Positions 1-5,124 of a stretch of DNA of 10,620 nucleotides are shown in pieces; position 1 is the first letter of the stretch, and each line of letters begins with the position of its first letter. The stretch spans positions 1-10,620 of the forward strand of contig WAQG01000227.1 in NCBI GenBank assembly GCA_015520395.1, given 5' to 3'. A program made the translations under genes and the position numbers. The DNA is from Candidatus Geoarchaeota archaeon. GTDB lineage: Archaea; Thermoproteota; Thermoprotei; Gearchaeales; WAQG01. Under the pieces are notes generated by a model. The model made no database searches and was not told where the DNA came from. It saw only the letters and a program-made list of their open reading frames with translations.

Positions 1-799
1 CAACGGCCCGGCCGTCCTCCTTAAGCTCCCTTATCAGCCTAGCCGCCCTAACCCTCTGATATGCATCGAGGTGGCTGCTCGGCTCGTCGAACAGGTATAT
101 GTCGGCATCCCTAAGATATACTATCGCTATTGCCAGCCTCTGAAGCTCCCCCCCACTCAGCTTAGAAACCCTTCTATCGTAGAGATGTCTAAGCTGGAGC
201 TTCTCGGAGACATGATCCATAAGGCCCCTCTCGTCAGCGACCCTCAGTATAGCCCCCACGCTCCCCTTAAGACCCTTAGCCAGCGCCAGTATGTTCTGGG
301 GCTTATATGAAACCTTAACTCGGCCATCGTAGAGTCCCTTGAAATGATTGTAGAGCTCGGTGCCCCTGAAAGCCCTCAGGATCTCGTCAACCCCAACCTC
401 CCTGTCAAGGATCCCAAGGTTAGGTTTAAGCCTCCCCGAAAGTATGTTTAGCGCGGTCGTTTTCCCAGCCCCATTTATTCCCACAACTCCCAGGACGGCC
501 CTAGGCTTCGCTATGGGAAGCCCATAGAGCCTAAACTGGTTCAGGCCATACTGATGAACACACCCCACCCTCGGCTCCTCAGGGAAGTTAACTATGCTTA
601 TCGCCCGAAATGGACACTTCTTAACACATATATTGCATCCTATGCAGCCAGCCTCATCGATAATGGCCCGGCCGAGCTCTGGGTCAACATAAACTATTCT
701 CTGGCCAGCCCTAACAATTGGGCAGAAGCGGACGCACTCAAGGTTGCAGTCCTTTGGCCTGCATCGTTCCGGGTCTACGACAGCTATCCTTGCCGGCAA
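1..799 (-). CDS. abce1: ABCE1 / RNase L inhibitor homologue, ribosome recycling ATPase (N-terminal half, runs off the left edge)
   Basis: This is the first 266 codons of ABCE1, the Fe-S ABC ATPase that splits 70S ribosomes after termination; the family is about 590-600 residues, so the second ATPase domain lies outside the window. The N-terminal double 4Fe-4S domain is complete: Cys13, 18, 22, 26 and Cys52, 55, 58, 62, the last of each set followed by Pro. The first nucleotide-binding domain follows, with Walker A GINGAGKT at 107-114, signature LSGGELQR at 214-221 and Walker B YLFDEPSSHLD at 235-245 (family members usually have SSYLD). The start must be the TTG at 799, giving MPARIAVVD, because the next in-frame codon upstream of the leader is a TGA and no ATG or GTG lies between. 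A GGAGG at 813-817 sits about 13 bases before it, rather far. The gene begins 8 bases after the zinc-ribbon gene stops, so it is third in an operon starting at 1280. Confidence 0.95.
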   Translation of the reverse strand, partial: MPARIAVVDPERCRPKDCNLECVRFCPIVRAGQRIVYVDPELGRAIIDEAGCIGCNICVKKCPFRAISIVNFPEEPRVGCVHQYGLNQFRLYGLPIAKPRAVLGVVGINGAGKTTALNILSGRLKPNLGILDREVGVDEILRAFRGTELYNHFKGLYDGRVKVSYKPQNILALAKGLKGSVGAILRVADERGLMDHVSEKLQLRHLYDRRVSKLSGGELQRLAIAIVYLRDADIYLFDEPSSHLDAYQRVRAARLIRELKEDGRAV

Positions 800-807
800 C
801 CTTCAAC

Positions 808-1083
808 CTAGCCCTCCTCGAAATACTCGAGCATCTCCCTATATAGATCCTCCATAAGCAGCTTCTTGTCCTCCTCAGCCTCAGGCCGTGTCTCCTCAGA
901 CACCACTATCTCCTTGCTTCTTCGATCAGTCTGCTCGAACACGAGACGAGCAGCCCTACTGCTCTTCTTCAAACTCTTTTTATACCCACATTTAGGGCAG
1001 ACCAGCCTGATCACGCCATTCTTCATCTTTTTCGGGCGAAGAATACTACCACACTTGGGGCAAAACTCCAACCCATAAACCAC
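808..1083 (-). CDS. TFS/RPB9-like N-terminal zinc-ribbon protein (RpoM family), lacks the C-terminal ribbon
   Basis: A 91-residue protein opening with a treble zinc ribbon, CPKCG at 8-12 and CPKCGY at 29-34, separated by a basic stretch. This matches the N-terminal ribbon of archaeal TFS and of RPB9/RPA12/RPC11. Family TFS proteins are about 105-115 residues and carry a second ribbon with an acidic Asp-Glu hairpin that reaches the polymerase active site and drives transcript cleavage. That second ribbon is absent; the C-terminal half is instead a basic segment (39-60) followed by an acidic, probably helical tail (63-91) with no further Cys. Cleavage stimulation is therefore unlikely, while polymerase docking is an inference from the first ribbon. 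The GTG start at 1083 has AGGAG 8 bases upstream, inside the end of the acidic gene before it. It lies 2 bases after that gene and 8 bases before ABCE1, so the three are probably co-transcribed. Confidence 0.8.
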   Translation of the reverse strand: MVYGLEFCPKCGSILRPKKMKNGVIRLVCPKCGYKKSLKKSSRAARLVFEQTDRRSKEIVVSEETRPEAEEDKKLLMEDLYREMLEYFEEG

Positions 1084-1085
1084 CC

Positions 1086-1280
1086 CTAAAACTCCTCTTC
1101 CTCACCCCAAAACTCCTCTTCTTCCTCCCACTCCTCCTCTTCCTCCTCCTCGAACTCCTCCCACTCTTCCTCCTCCCACTCCTCCTCAAAGAGCTCCTCC
1201 TCTTCTTCCAGGAGCTCCTCCTCCAGTTCCTCGAGTTCCTCCTCTTCCTCCTCAGGCCACTCTTCCTCCTCGAAGGGCAT
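1086..1280 (-). CDS. ultra-acidic 64-residue Glu-rich protein, function unknown
   Basis: I do not recognise this protein. From the ATG at 1280 it is 64 residues, of which 45 are Glu; the rest are only Trp (5), Phe, Leu, Pro, Gly and Met. It has no Lys, Arg, Asp, His, Ser, Thr or Cys. Runs of 2-7 Glu are punctuated by single aromatic or leucine residues and it ends in GEEEEF. It looks like a real gene: GGGTGAT at 1288-1294 complements the 16S tail with a 7-base spacer, a TATA-like box lies at 1316-1323, both GAG and GAA are used, and the stop is 2 bases before the zinc-ribbon gene. An in-frame ATG at 1337 would add 19 non-acidic residues but lies upstream of the TATA box, so I reject it. A disordered or single-helix polyanion that mimics nucleic acid or binds a basic surface of ribosome or polymerase is possible, but this is only inference. 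Confidence 0.7.
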   Translation of the reverse strand: MPFEEEEWPEEEEEELEELEEELLEEEEELFEEEWEEEEWEEFEEEEEEEWEEEEEFWGEEEEF

Positions 1281-1312
1281 GGTGAGAATCACCCAAAGAG
1301 TTTCGACTAATG

Positions 1313-1343
1313 ACGTATATAAGCTTATCTGCAACATTTATAG
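1313..1343. promoter_or_regulatory. divergent promoter region between the acidic gene and the THUMP gene
   Basis: On the minus strand CTTATATA (1323-1316) lies about 40 bases before the ATG at 1280, giving a predicted transcript start near 1294, just at the GGGTGAT ribosome site. On the plus strand the TTTATA within 1334-1343 lies about 40 bases before the GTG at 1379. Position and composition only; no transcript data. Confidence 0.5.
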
Positions 1344-1378
1344 GGCAAGGGATTTTACACGGCTTCTCGTAGAGATAA

Positions 1379-1930
1379 GTGGTGGACGGTTTGGAGAGGG
1401 GCCTGTTGGTTTCAACGTATAGGGGCAGGGAGGATGAGTGCAGCTCTGAGGTCTGGTACATCATGACGGAGCTTGGTGTAGACTCTGAGATATCCAAGCT
1501 CCCCCTCCCAGGCCTGCTGCTGGTAAGGATCAAAGAGGCCGACCCCATAGAGGTTGCCGAGAAGATAAGGGGCCTTGTCGAAGAGAGGCCTTGGGATTTC
1601 AGGTATATGCTGAAGGTCGTTCCGCTGGAGGTGATTACCGAGGCATCCCTAGAGGAACTTGAAAAACACGTTTCAAGGCTGGCTTCTAAGATAGGTCCAA
1701 ATGATAAGTTTAGGGTGACGGTGAACCGCCGCAGCAGCCCACTGTCGAGGGAGGACATAATAAGGGTGGCGGCGGATAAGGTGGATGGGAAGGTGGATCT
1801 GAGGAATCCAGACTACATAGTTCAGGTTGAGGTTATAGGAAGGGTCATGGGGATCTCAGTCATAAGGCCCGACCACATCATCTCGGTATCTAAGATAAAG
1901 AGCGAGGCGATGAAAAGGATCATTGAGTAA
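1379..1930 (+). CDS. THUMP-domain RNA-binding protein, Tan1-like tRNA acetylation adaptor
   Basis: A 183-residue protein of the archaeal Tan1/THUMP type. The C-terminal two thirds (about 60-170) reads as a THUMP domain: the PWDFRYMLKVVPLE strand-turn, a helix ending in LASKIGPNDKFRVTVNRRSS, the helix IIRVAADKV, then the paired strands PDYIVQVEVIGRVMGISVI. THUMP domains bind the acceptor end of tRNA. In eukaryotes Tan1 helps the acetyltransferase Kre33/NAT10 make N4-acetylcytidine at C12; that role here is inferred from family. No methyltransferase, sulfurtransferase or deaminase domain is attached, which fits a stand-alone adaptor. The start is a GTG at 1379, with a second GTG at 1382 and a TTG at 1391 as alternatives. 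The gene is monocistronic and its 3' end overlaps the convergent Cgi121 gene by 11 bases. Confidence 0.8.
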   Translation: MVDGLERGLLVSTYRGREDECSSEVWYIMTELGVDSEISKLPLPGLLLVRIKEADPIEVAEKIRGLVEERPWDFRYMLKVVPLEVITEASLEELEKHVSRLASKIGPNDKFRVTVNRRSSPLSREDIIRVAADKVDGKVDLRNPDYIVQVEVIGRVMGISVIRPDHIISVSKIKSEAMKRIIE

Positions 1931-2444
1931 CGTCGAGTTGAAGAACCCTGGTGAGCACCCTGCCGAAAACCTCGTTGATGGGAGTATCGCTCCTCAGCCC
2001 ATAGAACGAGAGGATACGGCTGGCCCTCTCCTCATCAAGGCTCTTCAAAAGTGCGTCATCTAGGAAGACTACCCCCTCAATGCCATCCACCAGCTTAACA
2101 CACCTATCGATATCTCTTCCAAAACACACTATCAGAACCCTCGGATCGTCCTCGGGCCTCGCAAGCCTAAGAACCTCGGAGATCTGACGCCTGCCAAAAA
2201 GCCTGATGAGATACTCTATTTGAGCCTTTGAGGCTATATTCCTGCCGGAGCTAATGGAGTTCAAAGCCCTTAACGCCGCCGAGACAGCATGCCTCCATGT
2301 GGCGATCAGGTCGAGCCTGGACGCCTGGCAAAAACACCCCTCTCCCCCCATTGTTATAAGCCTGTCGACCAGGCTGTCGTAATCGATGGAGAGCCTTGCC
2401 GCCCATAGCGCCACCTCTACACCCTCAATAAAGACCCTTAACAC
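1920..2444 (-). CDS. cgi121: KEOPS complex subunit Cgi121
   Basis: A 174-residue member of the Cgi121/CGI-121 family. KEOPS (Kae1, Bud32, Cgi121, Pcc1) makes the t6A base at position 37 of ANN-decoding tRNAs, and Cgi121 binds the 3' CCA end of tRNA and the Bud32 kinase. The diagnostic stretch is at about 48-110: TWRHAVSAALRAL, then the SKAQIEYLIRLFGRRQISEVL block, which matches the family's conserved helix and GRRQI turn, followed by the PRVLIVCFG strand. The protein is slightly longer than the roughly 145-155 residues usual in euryarchaea. The GTG start shares its G with the TAG stop of the NAC gene (TAGTG), so translation is probably coupled. It is the last gene of the PUA-NAC-Cgi121 unit. 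No other KEOPS gene is visible in this window. Confidence 0.85.
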   Translation of the reverse strand: MLRVFIEGVEVALWAARLSIDYDSLVDRLITMGGEGCFCQASRLDLIATWRHAVSAALRALNSISSGRNIASKAQIEYLIRLFGRRQISEVLRLARPEDDPRVLIVCFGRDIDRCVKLVDGIEGVVFLDDALLKSLDEERASRILSFYGLRSDTPINEVFGRVLTRVLQLDVTQ

Positions 2445-2788
2445 TACACAGACTGCCCCCTTAAAAGAAGTATAGCAGCCGCCAGATCCCCTCCCGTCTG
2501 CCTCAGCGCCGCCTCCGCCTCCTCTCGAGACGCCCCGGTCTGAGCCATCACCAATGCTATATCCTCCTCAGGTATCTCGACCTCTTCAACCCCCTCGACC
2601 TCCTCCCTCTCCTCTCCCTCGGCGACTATCTGGTAGATCTTCTGCCCACCGACCAGCATGACTGTCACAGCAGGGTTAACGAGCTTTATCACGTGATCCT
2701 CAAACACCAGCTTAACCTCCTGGACGCCGTCCAGCTGCTGAAGCTTTACTCCAAGCTTTTTAAGCTGGCGGAGCATCGCCCTATTCAT
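2444..2788 (-). CDS. nac: nascent polypeptide-associated complex protein (aNAC)
   Basis: Archaeal NAC is a homodimer that sits at the ribosome exit and touches emerging chains. From the ATG at 2788 the product is 114 residues, the usual archaeal length, and opens MNRAMLRQLKKLGVKLQQL, like other archaeal NACs with a basic ribosome-binding N-terminus. The NAC beta-barrel spans about 18-65, with a Gly-Gly turn in VMLVGGQKIYQIV. An acidic linker follows at about 65-78, then a UBA domain at about 79-112 (IALVMAQTGASREEAEAAL, then TGGDLAAAILLL). A TTG at 2812 would add eight residues and deepen the overlap with the PUA gene to 32 bases; the ATG overlaps by 8 bases (ATGAATAG). It is the middle gene of the unit and its stop shares a base with the Cgi121 start. 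Confidence 0.93.
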   Translation of the reverse strand: MNRAMLRQLKKLGVKLQQLDGVQEVKLVFEDHVIKLVNPAVTVMLVGGQKIYQIVAEGEEREEVEGVEEVEIPEEDIALVMAQTGASREEAEAALRQTGGDLAAAILLLRGQSV

Positions 2789-3269
2789 CCGCACCCCTGG
2801 AAACACCACCAATCCCCCTCCTAACCTTAACGGCTATGCCTCGCTTCATCCTTAACATCTCCTCCCCGCTTAAAAGTGCTTTTCCGACGGCCAAAACCCT
2901 ATAACTCCTATCCACCAGGATCACCTCCTCACCAGCCCTAAGCCTTCTAGAAGCCCTTAAAACAAACTTGCAGAAGAGGCTTCTGCCCTCGGCAACGTGG
3001 GGGGCGGCCTCATCCTTAACCACAACTATGCATGGAAGTTTGGGCATAGCCCTCACAAGACGCTCAGCACCATCCAGCGTCAACGCGAACATCCCGTCCT
3101 CAGCCCTTAACGTCGCTATAAGCTTACCGTCATGGAACACGTGCCTAGGCCTACCCGTCCTCTTAGAATAGACGACCTCTGCATCCTCCGGGATAAGCGC
3201 TGTCCCAGCGCCTCTTCCGAATTGATAGTCAGCTATAGCCCGCAGCCTCTTTATGATGTCGAAGCTCAT
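2781..3269 (-). CDS. stand-alone pre-PUA plus PUA domain protein resembling the C-terminus of archaeosine transglycosylase
   Basis: A 162-residue RNA-binding protein. Residues 5-72 hold the block IADYQFGRGAG, SKRTGR and LRAEDGMFALTLDGAERL, which I recognise as the domain preceding PUA in archaeal tRNA-guanine transglycosylases and the related archaeosine synthase ArcS. Residues about 80-153 are a PUA domain: EGRSLFCKFVLRA, the strand VILVDRSYRVLAVGKALLS, and EEMLRMKRGIAVKVRRG at the end. No catalytic domain is attached. PUA in these enzymes binds the acceptor stem and CCA end. The transglycosylase gene in this window (8237-9826) lacks exactly these two domains, so the protein may act with it in trans (inference). 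I chose the ATG at 3269; an ATG at 3302 would overlap the probable TATA box. It leads the operon with NAC and Cgi121 and diverges from MBF1. Confidence 0.88.
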   Translation of the reverse strand: MSFDIIKRLRAIADYQFGRGAGTALIPEDAEVVYSKRTGRPRHVFHDGKLIATLRAEDGMFALTLDGAERLVRAMPKLPCIVVVKDEAAPHVAEGRSLFCKFVLRASRRLRAGEEVILVDRSYRVLAVGKALLSGEEMLRMKRGIAVKVRRGIGGVSRGADE

Positions 3270-3295
3270 GATCCGCCCCCTACATATGGGCGGTG

Positions 3296-3310
3296 AACAC
3301 ATATATCTCT
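3296..3310. promoter_or_regulatory. divergent TATA-like element between the PUA and MBF1 genes
   Basis: An A/T core (ACATATATCT) lies about 34 bases from the ATG of the PUA gene on one side and about 38 bases from the TTG of the MBF1 gene on the other. It is the only TATA-like stretch in the 70-base space, so it may serve both directions. Confidence 0.5.
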
Positions 3311-3339
3311 AAGGCTCCACTATAGGCATGGTGTAATTC

Positions 3340-3840
3340 TTGGCGCTGACCTGCGAGATATGTGGAAGGCCGATAAGGGGGCAGGCATACAAGATACTGG
3401 TGGCCGGCGCCGTCTTAACGGTCTGCGAGTCCTGCAGACGTTACGGGACACCACTACCCTCACGGCCACCCCAGCCACACAGAGTGATGCCTGTCAGGAG
3501 GGCAAGGCCTGTTAGGCGGGTTGAGAGGGGGCTCTTCGGGGAGGAGCTTCGGGTTGTCGACGACTTTAATATTGTTGTTAGGCGGGCCAGGGAGTCCCTT
3601 GGGTGGACGCAGGACTTCCTTGCCAGCCAGGTTGGCGAGAAGGTCTCCGTGATTAGAAGGATCGAGGCCGGGAGCCTGACACCCAGCATAGAGCTTGCGA
3701 GAAGGCTGGAGAAGGCTCTGGGGGTCAGGCTGCTGGAGCGTGTTGAAGAGGAGGAGAGGCCTAAACTCAGTACTGGGGATTTTGCCTTAACACTGGGTGA
3801 TGTTATAAGGGTGAAGAGGAGGGAGAGGGGCAGGAGGTGA
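3340..3840 (+). CDS. mbf1: multiprotein bridging factor 1 (aMBF1)
   Basis: A 166-residue archaeal MBF1. The N-terminus is a zinc ribbon with Cys5, Cys8, Cys29 and Cys32 (CEIC and CESC), which archaeal but not eukaryotic MBF1 carries. A Pro/Arg-rich basic linker covers about 37-62. A Cro/C1-type helix-turn-helix covers about 75-135, including RRARESLGWTQDFLASQVG and the recognition segment VSVIRRIEAGSLTPSIELA. A conserved tail, LTLGDVIRVKRRER, ends the protein. In eukaryotes MBF1 bridges activators and TBP; in archaea it is linked to the 30S subunit and translation. The TTG start at 3340 is forced, since the nearby ATG at 3328 meets a stop after two codons; GGTG lies 6 bases upstream of the TTG. 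Its stop codon is inside the ribosome-binding site of the next gene, trm56. Confidence 0.93.
   Translation: MALTCEICGRPIRGQAYKILVAGAVLTVCESCRRYGTPLPSRPPQPHRVMPVRRARPVRRVERGLFGEELRVVDDFNIVVRRARESLGWTQDFLASQVGEKVSVIRRIEAGSLTPSIELARRLEKALGVRLLERVEEEERPKLSTGDFALTLGDVIRVKRRERGRR
3832..3840 (+). promoter_or_regulatory. strong Shine-Dalgarno site that places the trm56 start at a CTG
   Basis: AGGAGGTGA is a full match to the anti-SD sequence and includes the MBF1 stop codon. It ends 6 bases before a CTG at 3847, ideal spacing. The first in-frame ATG (3868) is 27 bases away, with no such site near it. Confidence 0.7.
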
Positions 3841-3846
3841 ACCTGG

Positions 3847-4377
3847 CTGAAGGTCTATGTCCTTAGGATGGGGCATAGGCCTGGCCGCGACGATAGGATT
3901 AGTACGCACTGCGGGCTCGTTGCAAGGGCGTTCGGCGCAGATGGGATAATATATACTTTTGATGACCCCAAGATGAGGGAGAAGCTCCTGGACGTGGTTG
4001 AGAGGTTTGGGGGGCCCTTTGAGGTGGTTATGGGTGCTGACTGGAGATCCGTGATTAAAGACTGGGTTAGGAGGGGGGGCGAGGTTATACATTTAACAAT
4101 GTATGGGGTGCCACTCCCAGAGATCATAGATGAGATAAGGAGGTCTAAGCGGGATAAGCTGGTGGTCATCGGCGCTGAGAAGGTGCCGGGGGAGGTTTAC
4201 AGGCTTGCAACCTACAACGTTTCCGTCACAAACCAGCCCCACAGCGAGGTGGCGGCGCTCGCCGTGTTCCTGGACTGGCTCTTTGAGGGCCGGGAGTTTT
4301 ATAGGGAGTTTAAGGGGGCAAGGCTTAAGATAGTGCCTAATCCCAGGGGCAAAACGGTGATAAATATAAGGAGGTAA
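3847..4377 (+). CDS. trm56: tRNA (cytidine-56 2'-O)-methyltransferase aTrm56
   Basis: Trm56 is the archaeal SPOUT-fold enzyme that methylates the ribose of C56 in the T loop of tRNA using S-adenosylmethionine. Family blocks, numbered from the CTG, are GHRPGRDDRISTHCGLVARA (9-28), the LTMYG strand (83-87), GAEKVP (109-114) and the knot region NQPHSEVAALAVFLD (129-143). With the CTG at 3847 as start the product is 176 residues and keeps the first beta strand, KVYVLR, which family members have before the GHRP motif; the first ATG (3868) would delete it. A perfect SD precedes the CTG at 6 bases, and no ATG, GTG or TTG lies in frame between the MBF1 stop and 3868. The T loops of both tRNAs in this window have the target C56. 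It is the second gene of the MBF1-trm56-TFE run. Confidence 0.93.
   Translation: MKVYVLRMGHRPGRDDRISTHCGLVARAFGADGIIYTFDDPKMREKLLDVVERFGGPFEVVMGADWRSVIKDWVRRGGEVIHLTMYGVPLPEIIDEIRRSKRDKLVVIGAEKVPGEVYRLATYNVSVTNQPHSEVAALAVFLDWLFEGREFYREFKGARLKIVPNPRGKTVINIRR
4359..4370 (+). promoter_or_regulatory. possible internal TATA box for the TFE gene
   Basis: GATAAATATAAG near the end of trm56 lies about 50 bases before the TFE GTG, giving a predicted start near 4390. The TFE gene may therefore be read both from its own promoter and by read-through. Sequence match only. Confidence 0.35.
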
Positions 4378-4413
4378 AGGCCTACTATTAGATGCTGCGC
4401 GAGGCGGTCGTTC

Positions 4414-4977
4414 GTGGCCCGGGACACTTCGGAGCAGATAAGCGTTCCAGAGGAGTACTATCACCAGTACCTCGAAAGGCTTGGCGACGCCCTTGTTGGA
4501 AAGCCCTCGGGGACCGTGCTGAGCGCCCTAGCTGAAAGGAGGGAGGCGACCGTCGAGTGGCTCGTAAAGAGGACCGGGCTAAGGCAGAACGTGGTGATGA
4601 AGATACTCCACGAGCTCTATAGGGCCGGAGTCGTCGACTATCGGCGGGAAAAAGAGGTCGATACTAATTGGTATGTGTACTACTGGAGGGTTAGGCATGA
4701 AAGCCTTGCGGAGGTGCTTCTAAGAAGGAGGGATTTGATTGTAGATAAGCTTAAGCTAAGGCTTGAGTACGAGAAGAACAACATGTTCTTCGTTTGCCCG
4801 AAGCACCCGGAGATAAGGTTGACGTTTGACGAGGCCTATGACAGGAACTTTAAGTGCCCAGAGTGCGGCTCGGTCCTGGACCAGTTCGACAATAGCCATA
4901 TAATAAGGTTCCTGGAGTACAAGATCAAGCAGCTAGAAGCTTTAAAGCCCGTAAAGATAGTTATGGGCGATCCGTAA
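4414..4977 (+). CDS. tfe: transcription initiation factor TFE (TFIIE-alpha homologue)
   Basis: A 187-residue TFE, which helps open the promoter and stabilises the RNA polymerase clamp. A winged-helix domain spans about 14-97: GTVLSALAERREATVEWLV, the recognition helix around LRQNVVMKILHELYRAGVV, and the wing TNWYVYYWRV. A helical linker at 98-122 leads to a zinc ribbon and a C-terminal helix (160-177). The ribbon ligands read C128-x2-H131 and C148-x2-C151, so one ligand is His where many TFEs have Cys, and the knuckle PKHPEIRLTF is a little longer. The start is the GTG at 4414: no other start codon lies in frame after the trm56 stop, and GAGGCGG about 7 bases upstream is a weak ribosome site. 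It follows trm56 by 36 bases and precedes tRNA-Val by 32. Confidence 0.95.
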   Translation: MARDTSEQISVPEEYYHQYLERLGDALVGKPSGTVLSALAERREATVEWLVKRTGLRQNVVMKILHELYRAGVVDYRREKEVDTNWYVYYWRVRHESLAEVLLRRRDLIVDKLKLRLEYEKNNMFFVCPKHPEIRLTFDEAYDRNFKCPECGSVLDQFDNSHIIRFLEYKIKQLEALKPVKIVMGDP

Positions 4978-4978
4978 G

Positions 4979-4987
4979 GGTTTTAAT
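4979..4987 (+). promoter_or_regulatory. TATA-like box for tRNA-Val
   Basis: GGTTTTAAT lies 23-31 bases before the first base of the mature tRNA, the usual archaeal distance. It starts 2 bases after the TFE stop codon. Confidence 0.55.
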
Positions 4988-5009
4988 CCGCCTATACAAC
5001 ATAATTGTT

Positions 5010-5086
5010 GGGCCGGTCGTCTAGCTGGTTAGGATGCCACCCTTACGAGGTGGTGGTCCCCGGTTCGAATCCGGGCCGGCCCACCA
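5010..5086 (+). tRNA. tRNA-Val (anticodon UAC), CCA encoded
   Basis: A complete 77-base tRNA including genomic CCA (5084-5086). Acceptor GGGCCGG (5010-5016) pairs fully with CCGGCCC (5076-5082). The D arm has G18G19 at 5027-5028. The anticodon stem CCACC/GGTGG encloses the loop CTTACGA, with anticodon TAC at 5044-5046, reading GUA and, by wobble, GUG. The T stem CCCGG/CCGGG holds loop TTCGAAT. No intron is present. G15 (5024) and C56 (5066) are the expected targets of the archaeosine transglycosylase and Trm56 encoded in the same window. Confidence 0.97.
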
Positions 5087-5088
5087 TA

Positions 5089-5113
5089 AACATTAAATTC
5101 CAGGCTAAATTAT
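5089..5113 (+). promoter_or_regulatory. AT-rich promoter region for eL38
   Basis: CATTAAATT near 5091-5099 is 26-34 bases before the ATG at 5125, which would give a leaderless or nearly leaderless eL38 message. A second A/T stretch, TAAATTATT, lies at 5106-5114. No clear SD precedes the ATG, in line with a leaderless start. Read-through from tRNA-Val is also possible. Confidence 0.4.
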
Positions 5114-5124
5114 TCTGAGCTGGC

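Noticed and set aside
550..560. CTGATGAACA resembling a C box
   Set aside because: It lies inside ABCE1 coding sequence and has no matching D box at a suitable distance.
71..811. Plus-strand open frames at 71-310 and 554-811
   Set aside because: They lie antisense to ABCE1, whose Fe-S, Walker A, signature and Walker B motifs are continuous on the minus strand.
1086..1280. CRISPR or tandem repeat array suggested by the repeated CTCCTC pattern
   Set aside because: No constant repeat unit or spacers; the pattern is low-complexity Glu coding.
1281..1337. Upstream ATG at 1337 extending the acidic protein by 19 residues
   Set aside because: It lies upstream of the probable TATA box (1316-1323), the extension has a different composition, and the ATG at 1280 has a good SD.
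1252..1758. Minus-strand 168-codon frame opposite the THUMP gene
   Set aside because: Ser/Thr/Leu-rich antisense product without motifs; the plus frame has the THUMP pattern. It would also overlap the start of the acidic gene.
3787..4464. Minus-strand frames at 3787-4092, 3855-4169 and 4093-4464
   Set aside because: Antisense to MBF1 and Trm56, both with clear family motifs; the products look like Pro/Ser/Leu shadow translations.
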